NCBI GenBank assembly: GCA_040954445.1
Contig: CP144361.1
Span: forward strand, 558,001 to 622,000
Source of the DNA: Burkholderia sp.
GTDB taxonomy: Bacteria > Pseudomonadota > Gammaproteobacteria > Burkholderiales > Burkholderiaceae
Direction of reading: 5' to 3'
Length of the DNA stretch: 64,000 nt
Part shown: piece after piece, positions 31,622 to 42,298 of the stretch
How the letters are laid out: each line of letters opens with the position of its first letter
How positions within the stretch are numbered: position 1 is the first letter of the stretch
Program-made: the position numbers and the translations under genes
Notes under the pieces: model-generated
The model's database searches: none
Seen by the model: the letters and a program-made list of their open reading frames with translations, nothing else
What the model was told of the DNA's origin: nothing

Positions 31622-32703
31622 GGCGTTGTTGCATAAATCGAGCGTGAGGACGCAATGGCAACGACGGGCATGATTTCAGGCGATACGAACGGATTGCGGA
31701 CGACTGAGGTCATCCTGCGCGTCGATGTGACGCGCCCAGAGACAGTGGCCGGTGAGGGTCTTGAACCGATACATCGCATTCTCGGCAAGCGATCGCCGGT
31801 GGTAGCCACTGTCTTGCTTCCATTCTAGACGACCGTCACGGGCAATTGCATCAACCGCGCCATTACGCCACGCCGCACCGGGCATATCCGCTGGCCAATG
31901 AACGGCACCCTCGCGTGGCGGAATCGAAGGAATAACACTGCGTGCAGCAATGGCCGCATGGCATGGCTTGGTGTCGTAGGCACCGTCACAGCCGATGACA
32001 TCGATTTGTTCTTCGCGTGGAATTTGGTCGAGCAATTTGGCCAGAGCGTCACCGTCAGTCACATTCTGATTCGTCATTAGCGCGGCATGCACTTGACCCG
32101 TATTCGCGTTGAGCGCGAGATAGACTTTACACCACGTGCGCCGCTTCGAGTAGCCGTGCTGGCGCACCTTCCATTCACCTTCTCCATAGACTTTCAGACC
32201 GGTGCTGTCGACAACCAGATGGATCGGTTCGTTGTCACGAAGGATCAGCAGTTCGACATCAAGCGTTTTTGCCCGGCGACAGAGCGTGGTGTAATTCGGC
32301 ACCGGCAAGCTCGGGAAGGCCAGAGCGCGCAGACTTTAGGTGAAACCTTGCAGGGCGCGCAACGTCAGTCGATAGACGGTCTTCACGCCAAGTAATGCCT
32401 GAATCAGCGTATCGCCGTATAGACACGGGCGACCACGCGTGGGTATGGCATCGGGTATTCTGGCAAGGACGGCTTCATCTATCCATATTGTTACGTTCCC
32501 CCGGTTGATCAGGCCTTCATTATAGGCCGCCCAATTCCTGACACGGTAGCGTGCCTTCGGCTCACTTTTCTTGTGTATGTCCTTGCGCATTTTCTTGGAA
32601 AAAAATTAGGCAGTTACTCTGGCATCTGACTTGATAGGGATCTGGCCCCGAGACTGTTGTGCGTAAACATCAATGGATCTCGCTCGATTTATGCAACAAC
32701 GCC
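31622..32703 (-). mobile_element. IS-A copy with internal deletion and nonsense codon
   Basis: Both ends are present but only 1082 bp: about 40 bp are missing near the 3' end (CGACTGAGGTCATCCTGCGC junction). The transposase starts at 32590 and meets a CAA-to-TAA change at codon 85 (GGTTTCACCTAA), then continues in the same frame to the C-terminus. Confidence 0.92.
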
Positions 32704-33012
32704 GCTATGCCCGGAGCGGCGTGGCGTAATGGCGCAGTTGATGCAATTGTCCGTGATGGTCGTCGAGCATGGAAGCAACACATTGGCTACCACCGGCGAT
32801 CGCTTGCCGAGAATGCGATGTATCGGTTCAAGACCCTCACCGGCAACTGTCTTTGGGCGCGTCACATCGCCTCGCGGGCGACCGAGGTCGCCGTTCGCGT
32901 CGGCGTCATCAACCGTATGGCGGACCTCGCTCGTCTACAATCCGTTCGTATCGCCTGAAATTATGCCCGTCGATGCCGTTGCGTATTCACGCTCGAATTA
33001 TGCAATAATGCC
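32704..33012 (+). mobile_element. IS-A 3' fragment
   Basis: Plus-strand C-terminal transposase region from [11 protein letters not shown] through the YREK segment to the stop, ending in a degraded terminus (ATTATGCAATAATGCCC). The 5' two thirds are missing. It overlaps the tail of the mrp frame. Confidence 0.88.
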
Positions 33013-34097
33013 CACTTTGAACCACAATCGAGGGGAATGTTGCGCTTATATTCCGCCCGGTCCGCGATCGCGATAGCCACCTGCCGCGCAATCTCGCGAT
33101 AACGCGCTGCCACCGCGGAATCTGGCGCGGCGGCCACGGTCGGCGTGCCGCAGTCGGCCTGCTCGCGGATTGCGATGTCCAGTGGTAGGCTGCCCAGCAC
33201 CGGTACATTATAGTCGGTCGCCATGCGCGCGGCACCCCCCGCGCCAAACACGTGTTCTTCGTGCCCGCAGTTCGGGCAGACGTGGATACTCATGTTCTCG
33301 ACGATGCCGAGAATTGGGATGCCAACTTTCTCGAACATCTTGAGGCCCTTCTTAGCGTCGAGCAGGGCAATGTCCTGCGGGGTGGTGATGATCACCGCGC
33401 CCGTCACCGGCACGCGCTGCGCCAGCGTGAGCTGAATGTCTCCGGTGCCCGGAGGCATGTCGACGATCAGGTAGTCCAAGTCCTGCCAGTTGGTCTGACG
33501 CAGCAATTGTTCTAGTGCCGAGGTCGCCATCGGCCCGCGCCAGACTATCGGATTGTCCTCGTCAATCAGGAAGCCGATCGAATTGGCCTGCAGGCCGTGG
33601 CCCACCAGCGGGTTCATGGACTTGTCGTCCGGCGACTCGGGACGACCGTGCACGCCGAGCATGGTCGGCAACGAAGGGCCGTAAATGTCGGCGTCGAGGA
33701 TACCCACCGAGGTGCCTTCCTGGGCTAGCGCCAGAGCTAAGTTGACGGCGGTGGTGCTCTTACCCACGCCGCCCTTGCTCGAGGCTACCGCCACGATGTT
33801 CTTCACGTTCGGTAGAAGCTTCACGCCAAGCTGCACGGTATGGGCGGCGATGTCCTGGCTGACCGCCACGTGCGCGGCGCGCACGCCCGGCACCTGGTCC
33901 AGCAAGGCGATGGCCACGCGCTGGCGCACGTCCTCGTGTTGGCTGAGCGCTGGGTAACCGAGCACCACGCTGATAGAAACTGTGTCGCCGTCGATAGAAA
34001 CCTCGCGAATGCCCTTGTTGTCGGCGTAGGGACGACTGGTGTTGGGGTCGACGAGTGCCGCGAGCGCAGCCTCGACAGTGACCCGTTTAATACTCAT
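32961..34097 (-). CDS. apbC: Iron-sulfur cluster carrier ATPase Mrp/ApbC, C-terminus altered
   Basis: P-loop ATPase that carries and delivers Fe-S clusters. In order: DUF59-type N-terminal domain (residues 1-90), deviant Walker A SSKGGVGKSTTAVNLALALA near 107, LDADIYGPSLPTMLG, DYLIVDMPPGTGD, and the cluster-binding CPNC near residue 285. Start MSIKRVTVEAALAAL at 34097 is normal. Near 33045 a one-base change shifts the frame: the expected end (FPSIVVQ) is found in a neighbouring frame, while this frame ends with IS-A-encoded ALLHNSS and a stop at 32961. Only the last 15-20 residues are affected, after all motifs, so function may survive. Confidence 0.92.
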   Translation of the reverse strand: MSIKRVTVEAALAALVDPNTSRPYADNKGIREVSIDGDTVSISVVLGYPALSQHEDVRQRVAIALLDQVPGVRAAHVAVSQDIAAHTVQLGVKLLPNVKNIVAVASSKGGVGKSTTAVNLALALAQEGTSVGILDADIYGPSLPTMLGVHGRPESPDDKSMNPLVGHGLQANSIGFLIDEDNPIVWRGPMATSALEQLLRQTNWQDLDYLIVDMPPGTGDIQLTLAQRVPVTGAVIITTPQDIALLDAKKGLKMFEKVGIPILGIVENMSIHVCPNCGHEEHVFGAGGAARMATDYNVPVLGSLPLDIAIREQADCGTPTVAAAPDSAVAARYREIARQVAIAIADRAEYKRNIPLDCGSKWALLHNSSVNTQRHRRA

Positions 34098-34242
34098 CGA
34101 AACTCCGTAGGTCGGTTGTCAAGAGTGAAGTGCAATACACCGCTGGTGCATAAAATTACTCGACGCATAGGAATTTCAAAGTGCCGGAGTGGTCCGTTTG
34201 GCACGTTATGTGCGGCGTGCGAACGGCTGAACGCTCTACGGT
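34098..34242. other. Upstream region of apbC with an unassigned repeat end
   Basis: No gene. It contains GGTTGTCAAGAGTGAAGTGC (34115-34134), which recurs with small changes at 53651-53669 and, inverted, at 47104-47125 (see findings). Confidence 0.45.
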
Positions 34243-34450
34243 ATTGATCCGCAATCCGTTCGTATCGCCTGAAATTATGCCCATCCATGCTATTGCGTCT
34301 CACACTCGATTTATGCAACAACGCCCATTTTCTTGGCAAAAATTAGGCAGTTACTCTGAAATCTGACTTGATAGGGGGGTGGCCGGCGACCGTTGCGCGT
34401 AAACGTCAACGGCTTTCGCTCGATTTATGCAACAACGCTCAACAACGCCG
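34243..34450. mobile_element. Two IS-A end fragments
   Basis: 34243-34325 is a plus-strand IS-A 3' end (CCGTTCGTATCGCCTGAAAT to ACAACGCC), joined on the left to TATTGATCC of an IS-B end. 34326-34450 is the 5' leader of a minus-strand copy ending in CAACAACGCTCAACAACGCC, a tandem duplication of the terminus. Confidence 0.8.
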
Positions 34451-34669
34451 ATACAATCGCGCATGGCGTCTCGAAAAACTGGGCTGTAAATTACTCCTCG
34501 AAGCCTGTCAGGCTGACCTCTTGACACACACGACCTGATCGCAAAAGCTTGTCTGCACAAGCAGATCTGCAGTGATAAGCAAACTCCATACAATGCGCTT
34601 TACCGTGAGTCACGAACCCATGTTGGCCTCAAATTTCGCTTCGAACGGTCATGCCGGGGAGAGTGCCTG
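34451..34669. other. Non-coding region before the ABC permease
   Basis: Unique sequence without a convincing frame; it probably holds the remnant leader of the permease gene. GGGGAGAG at 34655-34662 is a usable ribosome-binding site. Confidence 0.4.
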
Positions 34670-36424
34670 ATGGATTTTAGTTTCAATCCGCACCGGATCG
34701 CGAATGTTTCGGCGTGGCGCGTGCTACCCAATCGCTGGGACTTCATCGCCTTTCCGCTCATCCTCTGTGTGATCGCGATGGCGATCGTGGGCTTCCATGA
34801 AACCATGGCGCCGATCGGCACGCTCAGCACCCAGAAGATTTTGCTCGATCCTGCCAATCTGGCCGAATATGCGTTGCACACTACGCTACGCATGCTGGCG
34901 GCGATGGTCGCTTCGATGCTGTTCACGCTGGTCTACGGCACGTTGGCGGCCAAGAGCCACCGTGCCGGCATGGTGCTCGTACCGATCCTCGATATCCTGC
35001 AGTCGGTGCCGGTGCTCGGCTACATCTCGTTTACGGTGACCTTCTTCCTGGCGCTGATCCCGAGCCGCGTGGCCGGTGCCGAGCTGGCAGCGATTTTCGT
35101 GATCTTTACCAGCCAGGCCTGGAACATGACCTTCAGCTTTTACCAGTCGCTGCGCACAGTGCCGAACGACCTGGATGAGGTCTCGCGCAGTTTCCACCTG
35201 ACCACCTGGCAGCGTTTCTGGAAGCTCGAGGTACCGTTCTCGATGCCGGGTCTAGTCTGGAACATGATGATGTCAATGTCGGGCGGCTGGTTTTTTGTGG
35301 TAGCCTCCGAAGCCATCACGGTGGGCAACCACACCATCATCCTGCCGGGTATCGGCACCTACCTGGCGCAGGCGATCTCGGACAAGAACATCAGCGCAAT
35401 CGGCTGGGTGATCTTGGCCATGACGGTGGTGATTCTGGCCTACGACCAGCTGCTGTTCCGCCCGCTGGTGGCTTGGGCCGACAAGTTCCGCATGGAGAAC
35501 ACCAGCTGGGGCAATGCACCCAAATCCTGGCTGCTCGACCTAGTGCGCCGCACGCGCCTGATTCACCAGTTGCTGGTGCCGACCGGTCGGCTTTTGGCGC
35601 GCGCCGCGCGGCTACCGTTCCGGCTGCCTTCGTTCGACGCTGTGCACTTCGCGTTGCCGAGCATCGAGAAGCAAGCTTCGCGCGCGGTCGATATCGGCTG
35701 GGCAATTCTGGTGCTGCTCGGTACCGCCTACGTGGTCTGGCGCGTGGTCAGCTTCGTGGCCACTGGCGTGACGCTGACCGAGGTCGGCCAAGTGTTCCTG
35801 CTTGGCCTGGCCACGCTGCTGCGCGTTCTGGTGTTGATCGCGCTTGCCTCGCTGGTGTGGGTACCGATCGGCGTGTGGATCGGCCTACGCCCGGTTCTGG
35901 CCGAGAAGGCCCAACCGATCGCGCAGTTTCTCGCCGCATTCCCGGCTAACCTACTATTCCCGGTGTTCGTGATCGTGATCGCGCGCTTTCACCTGAACCC
36001 AGACATTTGGCTGTCGCCGCTGATCATGCTCGGCACCCAATGGTATATCCTATTCAACGTGATCGCCGGGGCGACCACCTATCCCAACGACTATCGCGAG
36101 GCCGTCACCAACTTCCGCATCCGCGGCTGGCAATGGTGGTGCCAGGCGATCTTGCCTGGCATCTTCCCCTACTACGTCACTGGCGCAATCACCGCCTCTG
36201 GCGGTGCCTGGAACGCTAGCATCGTCTCTGAGCTAGTGCAGTGGGGCGACACCAAGATCCGGGCGCACGGCCTTGGTGCCTATATCTCCGAGATGACCTC
36301 CGCCGGCGACTATCCGAAGATCATCATGGGCATCACGGTCATGTCGTTGTTCGTGACCTTGTTCAACCGTTTGTTGTGGCGCCCGCTGTACGCCTATGCC
36401 GAAGCGCAGCTGCGGCTTGACTAA
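34670..36424 (+). CDS. ABC transporter permease, two fused permease domains (NitT/TauT type)
   Basis: A 584-aa inner-membrane protein with about 12 predicted membrane segments in two similar halves. Each half carries the permease EAA-like loop: first DLDEVSRSFHLTTWQRFWKLEVPFSMP (near residues 165-190), second YREAVTNFRIRGWQWWCQAILPGIFPY (near 470-495). Both resemble the nitrate/sulfonate/taurine importer class, but fused permeases of this kind have no assigned substrate that I know of. The usual partner ATPase, normally downstream, is absent: only 63 bp of unique DNA remain before an IS-A copy. The frame itself is intact. It can work only if an ATPase is encoded elsewhere. Confidence 0.85.
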   Translation: MDFSFNPHRIANVSAWRVLPNRWDFIAFPLILCVIAMAIVGFHETMAPIGTLSTQKILLDPANLAEYALHTTLRMLAAMVASMLFTLVYGTLAAKSHRAGMVLVPILDILQSVPVLGYISFTVTFFLALIPSRVAGAELAAIFVIFTSQAWNMTFSFYQSLRTVPNDLDEVSRSFHLTTWQRFWKLEVPFSMPGLVWNMMMSMSGGWFFVVASEAITVGNHTIILPGIGTYLAQAISDKNISAIGWVILAMTVVILAYDQLLFRPLVAWADKFRMENTSWGNAPKSWLLDLVRRTRLIHQLLVPTGRLLARAARLPFRLPSFDAVHFALPSIEKQASRAVDIGWAILVLLGTAYVVWRVVSFVATGVTLTEVGQVFLLGLATLLRVLVLIALASLVWVPIGVWIGLRPVLAEKAQPIAQFLAAFPANLLFPVFVIVIARFHLNPDIWLSPLIMLGTQWYILFNVIAGATTYPNDYREAVTNFRIRGWQWWCQAILPGIFPYYVTGAITASGGAWNASIVSELVQWGDTKIRAHGLGAYISEMTSAGDYPKIIMGITVMSLFVTLFNRLLWRPLYAYAEAQLRLD

Positions 36425-36487
36425 GAAATTATCCATAAATTATGTTGACCTCTGCAGGTAGTTTATGGAAGGTGATGATGGCTGCGG

Positions 36488-37640
36488 GGCGTTGTTGCAT
36501 AAATCGAGTGTGAGGATGCAATAGCATCGACGGGATAATTTCAGGCGATACGAACGGATTGCGGACGAGCGAGGTCCACCATACCGGTTGATGACGCCGA
36601 CGCGAATGGAGACCTCGGTCGCCTGCGCCTCGATGTGACGCGCCAAGAGACAGTTTCCGGTGAGGGTCTTGAACCGATACATCGCATTCTCGGCAAGCGA
36701 TCGCCGGTGGTAGCCACTGTCTTGCTTCCATTCTCGACGACCGTCACGGGCAATTGCATCAACCGCGCCATTACGACGCCACGCCGCACCGGGCATATCC
36801 GCTGGCCAATGAACGGCACCCTCGCGTGGCGGAATCGAAGGAATAGCACTGCGTGCAGCAATGGCCGCATGGCATGGCTTTGTGTCGTAGGCACCATCAC
36901 CGCCGATGACATCGATTTGTTCTTCGCGTGGAATCTGGTCGAGCAACATGACCAGAGCGTCACCGTCAGCCACATGCTGATTCGTCATTGGCGCGGCATG
37001 CACTTGACCCGTAGTCGCGTTGAGCGCGAGATGGACTTTACGCCACGTGCGCCGCTTCGAGTAGCCGTGCTGGCGCACACCTTCCATGCACCTTCTCCAT
37101 AGACCTTCAGACCGGTGCTGTCGACAACCAGATGGATCGGTTCATTGTCACGAAGGATCGGCAGTTCGACATCAAGCGTTTTTGCCCGGCGACAGAGCGT
37201 GGTGTAATTCGGCACCGGCAAGCTCGGGAAGGCCCCAGATCGCGCAGACTGTGGGTGAAACCTTGCAGGGCGCGCAACGTCAGACGATAGACGGTCTGCA
37301 CGCCAAGTAATGCCTGAATCAGCGTATCGCCGTATAGACACGGGCGACCACGTGTGGGTATGGCATCGGGTATTCTGGCAAGGGCGGCTTCATCTATCTA
37401 TATTGTTACGTTCCCCCGGTTGATCAGGCCTTCATTATAAAGCAGCCCAATTCCTGACACGGTAGCGTGCCTTCGGCTCACCTTTCTTGTGTATGTTCTT
37501 GCGCATTTTCTTGGCAAAAATTAGGCAGTTACTCTGGAATCTAGGCAGTTACTCTGGAATCTGACTTGATAGGAGGCTGGCCCCGCGACCGTTGCGCGTA
37601 AACGCGTCAACGGATCTCGCTCGATTTATGCAACAACGCC
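36488..37640 (-). mobile_element. IS-A copy with tandem duplication in leader
   Basis: 1153 bp, both ends. A 20-bp leader segment (AGGCAGTTACTCTGGAATCT) is duplicated in tandem at about 37526-37562. The transposase is broken by several indels (SARSGAFPSL, WKVCAST), while the C-terminal half reads well (DDE Asp and YREK present). Confidence 0.92.
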
Positions 37641-37653
37641 CCATGCGCTGCCA

Positions 37654-38850
37654 TCAGGCGACGCGTGTTTTCAGCACTTCCACCGCCGGAAGCGTCTTCC
37701 CTTCCAGAAACTCGAGGAAGGCGCCGCCACCCGTCGAGATGTAGCTGACCTTGTCGTGGATGCCGTACTTGGCGATGGCCGCCAGGGTGTCGCCGCCGCC
37801 CGCGATCGAGAACGCGGAGGAGTGGGCAATCGCTTCGGCGAGCCTCTTGGTGCCGTTGCCGAACTGGTCGAACTCGAACACGCCCATTGGGCCGTTCCAA
37901 ACTACGGTGCTCGCCTTCTCGAGCTGGCCGGCCAGCTCGAGCGCTGTGTCCGGGCCGATGTCGAGGATCAGGTCATCTGCCTCGATCTCGCTGACCTTTT
38001 TGACGATGGCCTGCGCGGTCGGTGATAATTCTTTGGCCGTCACCACGTCCGAGGGGATCGGCACCGAGACGCCGCGCTCGCGTGCCGCATCGATGATGGC
38101 CTTGACCTCGCCCACCAGGGCCGGCTCGGCCAGTGACTTGCCGATCGCTAGGCCCGTGACCAGCATGAAGGTGTTGGCGATGCCGCCACCGACGATCAGC
38201 TGGTCAACTTTCTTGGCCAGCGATTTCAGGATGGTCAGCTTGGTCGACACCTTGGAACCGGCCACGATCGCCACCAGCGGGCGCTTCGGGTTGCTCAGCT
38301 CCTTGCCCAGCGCGTCGAGCTCGGCGGCCATTAGGGGTCCGGCGCAGGCGATGCTGGCATACTTGGCGATACCGTGGGTGGTGGCTTCCGCTCGGTGCGC
38401 TGTACCGAACGCGTCGTTGACGTAAATGTCGCAGAGTGCAGCCATCTTCTGTGCCAGTGCATCGTCGTCCTTCTTCTCGCCCTTGTTGACGCGGCAGTTC
38501 TCGAGCAGCACCACCTCGCCCGGCGCAACTTTCACGCCGTTCTCGACCCAGTTCATCACGAGTGGCACCTCGCGACCGAGCAGCTCGCCCAGGCGCTCGG
38601 CAACCGGTGCCAGCGAATCCTCGGGCTTGAATTCAGCTTCGGTCGGTCGGCCCAGGTGCGAGGTGACCATCACCGCAGCGCCGGCGTCGAGCGCGGCCCG
38701 GATCGCCGGTACTGAAGCGTGTACACGCGTGTCCTCGGTAATGTTGCCATGGTCGTCCTGGGGCACGTTCAGATCAGCGCGGATGAAGACGCGCTGGCAG
38801 GAGACCTTGCCCTCAGCGATCAGATCGGTAAAACGCTTAATTTGGCTCAT
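37654..38850 (-). CDS. pgk: Phosphoglycerate kinase
   Basis: Glycolytic enzyme making ATP and 3-phosphoglycerate. I chose ATG 38850 ([14 protein letters not shown]), the conserved start; the frame continues 16 codons upstream without similarity. The 398-aa protein is full length: substrate loop RADLNVP near residue 23, SHLGRP near 62, the hinge and nucleotide site [11 protein letters not shown] near 330, and GGGDTLAA near 360. The IS-A copy downstream ends 13 bp from the stop codon. A degraded IS-A end lies 26 bp before the start, so part of the native leader remains. Confidence 0.97.
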   Translation of the reverse strand: MSQIKRFTDLIAEGKVSCQRVFIRADLNVPQDDHGNITEDTRVHASVPAIRAALDAGAAVMVTSHLGRPTEAEFKPEDSLAPVAERLGELLGREVPLVMNWVENGVKVAPGEVVLLENCRVNKGEKKDDDALAQKMAALCDIYVNDAFGTAHRAEATTHGIAKYASIACAGPLMAAELDALGKELSNPKRPLVAIVAGSKVSTKLTILKSLAKKVDQLIVGGGIANTFMLVTGLAIGKSLAEPALVGEVKAIIDAARERGVSVPIPSDVVTAKELSPTAQAIVKKVSEIEADDLILDIGPDTALELAGQLEKASTVVWNGPMGVFEFDQFGNGTKRLAEAIAHSSAFSIAGGGDTLAAIAKYGIHDKVSYISTGGGAFLEFLEGKTLPAVEVLKTRVA

Positions 38851-38875
38851 GGGACAATTGAAGGTTGATGAGAAA

Positions 38876-38894
38876 AGCGTTGTTGCAAAATCGA
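38876..38894. repeat. Degraded solo IS-A end upstream of pgk
   Basis: GCGTTGTTGCAAAATCGAAC matches the IS-A terminus with a one-base deletion. The 120 bp beyond it (to 39016) show no gene. Confidence 0.65.
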
Positions 38895-39016
38895 ACACTG
38901 GCTGCCGATGCCGATGACAGGCACCTTGACGACTGGGCTGGGCCGTGCGATATGTTTGAGATTTTCGGAAGGACTCATTCTAGCTGATCCATCCTGTGGC
39001 CTGTCCCGCTCTACGC

Positions 39017-40134
39017 GGCGTTGTTGCATAAATCGAGTGTGAGGATGCAATAGCGTCGACGGGCATAATTTTAGGCCATACGAACGGATTGCGGACGAGC
39101 GAGGTCCGCCATACGGTTGATGACGCCGACGCGAATGGAGACCTCGGTCGCCTGCGAGGCGATGTGACGCGCCCAGAGACAGTTGCCGGTGAGGGTCTTG
39201 AACCGATAGATCGCATTCTCGGCAAGCGATCGTCGGTGGTAGCCACTGTCTTGCTTCCATTCTCGACGACCGTCACGGGCAATTGCATCAACCGCGCCAT
39301 TACGCCACGCCGCACCGGGCATATCCGCTGGCCAATGAGCGGCACCCTCGCGTGGCGGAATCGAAGGAATAGCACTGCGTGCAGCCATGGCCGCATGGCA
39401 TGGCTTGGTGTCGTAGGCACCGTCACCGCCGATGACATCGATTTGTTCTTCGCGTGGAATCTGGTCGAGCAACTTGGCCAGAGCGTCACCGTCAGCCACA
39501 TTCTGATGCGTCATTAGCGCGGCATGCACTTGACCCGTATTCGCGTTGAGCGCGAGATGGACTTTACGCCACGTGCGCCGCTTCGAGTAGCCGTGCTGGC
39601 GCACCTTCCATTCACCTTCTCCATAGACCTTCAGACCGGTGCTGTCGACAACCAGATGGATCGGTTCATTGTCACGAAGGATCGGCAGTTCGACACCAAG
39701 CGTTTTTGCCCGGCGACAGAGCGTGGTGTAATTCGGCACCGGCAAGCTCGGGAAGGCCAAATCGCGCAGACTTTGGGTGAAACCTTGCAGGGCGCGCAAG
39801 GTCCGTCCATAGACGGTCTTCACGCCAAGTCATGCCTGAATCAGCGTATCGCCGTATAGACACGGGCGACCACGTGTGGGTATGGCATCGGGTATTCTGG
39901 CAAGGACGGCTTCATCTATCCATATTGTTACGTTCCCCCGGTTGATCAGGCCTTCATTATAGGCCGCCCAATTCCTGACACGGTAGCGTGCCTTCGGCTC
40001 ACCTTTCTTGTGTATGTCCTTCGCATTTTCTTGTCAAAAATTAAACAGTTATTCTGGAATCTGACTTGATAGGGGGGCCCGCGACCGTTGCGCGTAAACG
40101 TCACCGGATCTCGCTCGATTTATGCAACAACGCC
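39017..40134 (-). mobile_element. IS-A copy, transposase dead at the start codon
   Basis: Full-length with both ends. A missing base next to the start (CCTTCGCAT for CCTTGCGCAT) shifts the frame at codon 2, and GCATGACTT replaces GCATTACTT, creating a stop in the QALLG segment. From residue about 70 the frame is open to the normal C-terminus (39071). Confidence 0.92.
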
Positions 40135-40370
40135 CTTCGCGTATGCAAGAAAGGCACTAGTGGCTACCCCGCCGGCGATCGCTTGCTGAGCATGCAAAAA
40201 CGCCCATGCAATGTATCGGTTCAAGACGCGCACCGGCAACTATCCCTGGGCGCGTCACATCGACTCGAAGGAGAGATCGAGGTCGCCGTTCGCGTCGGCC
40301 TAATCAACCGCATGGCGGACCTCGTTCGTCCGCAATCTGTTCGTATTGCCTGAAATTATGCCCGTCGATG
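40135..40370 (+). mobile_element. IS-A 3' fragment interrupted by a newer copy (left part)
   Basis: Diverged plus-strand C-terminal transposase region containing GATCGCTTGCTGAGCATGCA and the end of the gene, cut at CCGTCGATG by the copy at 40371. Confidence 0.85.
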
Positions 40371-41498
40371 GACGTTGTTGCATAAATCGAGCGAGATCCG
40401 TTGACGTTTACGCGCAACGGTCGCTGGGCCAGCCTCCTATCAAGTCAGATTCCAGAGTAACTGCCTAATTTTTGCCAAGAAAATGCGCAAGGACATACAC
40501 AAGAAAGGTGAGCCGAAGGCACGCTACCGTGTCAGGCATTTGGCGGTCTATAATGAAGGCCTGATCAACCGGGGGAACGGAACATAACAATATGGATAGA
40601 TGAAGCCGTCCTTGCCAGAATACCCGATGCCATACCCACACGTGGTCGCCCGTGTCTATACGGCGATACGCTGATTCGGGAATTACTTGGCGTGAAGACC
40701 GTCTATCGACTGACGTTGCGCGCGCTGCAAGGTTTCACCCAAAGTCTGCGCGATCTAGCCTTCCCGAGCTTGCCGGTGCCGAATTACACCACGCTCTGTC
40801 GCCGGGCAAAAACGCTTGATGTCGAACTGCCGATCCTTCGTGACAATGAACCGATCCATCTGGTTGTCGACAGCACCGGTCTGAAGGTCTATGAAGAAGG
40901 TGAATGGAAGGTGCGCCAGCACGGCTACTCGAAGCGGCTCACGTGGCGTAAAGTCCATCTCGCGCTCAACGCGAATACAGGTCAAGTGCATGCTGCGCTA
41001 ATGACGAATCAGAATGTGGCTGACGGTGACGCTCTGGCCAAGTTGCTCGACCAGATTCCACGCGAAGAACAAATCGATGTCATCGGCGGTGACGGTGCCT
41101 ACGACACCAAGCCATGCCATGCGGCCATTGCTGCACGCAGTGCTATTCCTTCGATTCCGCCACGCGAGGGTGCCGCTCATTGGCCAGCGGATATGCCCGG
41201 TGCGGCGTGGCGTAATGGCGCGGTTGATGCAATTGCCCGTGACGGTCGTCGAGAATGGAAGCAACACAGTGGCTACCACCGGCGATCGCTTGCCGAGAAT
41301 GCGATGTATCGGTTCAAGACCCTCACCGGCCACTGTCTCTGGGCGCGTCACATCGCCGCGCAAGCGACCGAGGTCTCCGTTCGCGTCGGCGTCATCAACC
41401 GCATGGCGGACCTCGCTCGTCCGCAATCCGTTCGTATCGCCTGAATTATGCCCGTCCGATGCCATTGCGTCCTCGCGCTCGATTTATGCAACAACGCC
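40371..41498 (+). mobile_element. IS-A copy with perfect 9-bp target duplication
   Basis: Left end GACGTTGTTGCAT (one change), right end intact. CCGTCGATG occurs at 40362-40370 and again at 41499-41507, a perfect 9-bp duplication, inside another IS-A remnant. The transposase starts at 40483 but has extra bases near 40580 (GGAACGGAACATAAC). From 40692 on the frame is open to the normal end at 41444. Confidence 0.95.
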
Positions 41499-41545
41499 CC
41501 GTCGATGCTGTTGCGTCCTCGTGCTCGAGGTATGCAAAAACGCCG
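41499..41545 (+). mobile_element. IS-A 3' fragment (right part)
   Basis: Continuation of 40135-40370 after the nested copy, ending in a degraded terminus GAGGTATGCAAAAACGCC. Confidence 0.75.
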
Positions 41546-41805
41546 GCGCATGCGAACAAAATAGTCCAGGATTATCTGGACGATCTTGGCGTATGGCAGG
41601 ACGTATGACAGGGATTACGTGAGCGTAAAACCAGTTGGACCGGTGAGCGGCACGTAGTAGATAGATCTATTTTTATAGGATGACACGTCGAAAGGTTGCG
41701 CTGGCAATCGTATGTGATGACAAGAAAAGGTCGGATCTGGACTCGCTAAACTTGAATCGTCTGTCGAACTTCGAGCGTGTCGGAGAAAGGAGGCGTGAGT
41801 CACGC
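41546..41805. other. Unassigned region before yggX
   Basis: No gene recognised. A short frame from 41680 ([11 protein letters not shown]...) runs through the MITE half that follows and is not credible as a gene. Confidence 0.35.
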
Positions 41806-41846
41806 AAATTTTCTAATTTCAAAATAACGAATTGCGGATTAATAAA
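41806..41846. repeat. Half MITE (IS-B type end)
   Basis: AAATTTTCTAATTTCAAAAT followed by AACGAATTGCGGATTAATAA: the right arm of the MITE alone, about 85 bp before yggX. Confidence 0.75.
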
Positions 41847-41931
41847 ACCAGCTATAAAGCTGCAACCCAGCCCGTCCATAGTCGGAATAGACGAAACACC
41901 TTCGCAAACGGGAGGCATTCATATAAACACG

Positions 41932-42207
41932 ATGACCCGTATGGTTCAATGTGCGAAGCTCGGCAAAGAAGCCGAAGGCCTCGATTTTCCGCCGCTGCCG
42001 GGCGAACTTGGCAAACGCATCTACGAAAGCGTCTCGAAGGAAGCCTGGAAGGGCTGGCTAAAGCAGCAGACGATGTTGATCAATGAGAACCGCCTGAACA
42101 TGGCCGACTCACGCGCTCGGCAGTACCTGGTCAAGCAGACCGAGAAGTATTTCTTCGGCCCCGGTGCCGACCAGGCCGCCGGCTTCGTGCCACCGACCGA
42201 GAACTGA
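41932..42207 (+). CDS. yggX: Fe(II)-trafficking / oxidative damage protection protein YggX
   Basis: Small cytosolic protein linked to protecting iron-sulfur clusters from oxidation. The 91-aa product [19 protein letters not shown] is the whole family length, with the conserved N-terminal Cys7, [20 protein letters not shown] and [18 protein letters not shown]. Start ATG 41932 matches family length; GGGAGG at 41910 is rather far upstream. Intact. No neighbouring host gene remains. Confidence 0.94.
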   Translation: MTRMVQCAKLGKEAEGLDFPPLPGELGKRIYESVSKEAWKGWLKQQTMLINENRLNMADSRARQYLVKQTEKYFFGPGADQAAGFVPPTEN

Positions 42208-42298
42208 TCGCTCGCGTTCCTCTCTGCTTCGTCCGCGTGGTATATGGATGCCACGCAGACGGCTTGCCCTCCTCTCTCTTCCGCTTTACCTCCCTCGT

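Noticed and set aside
42235..42256. Hairpin GCGTGG-CCACGC after yggX as a terminator
   Set aside because: The stem is only 6 bp with a 10-bp loop and no T run follows.
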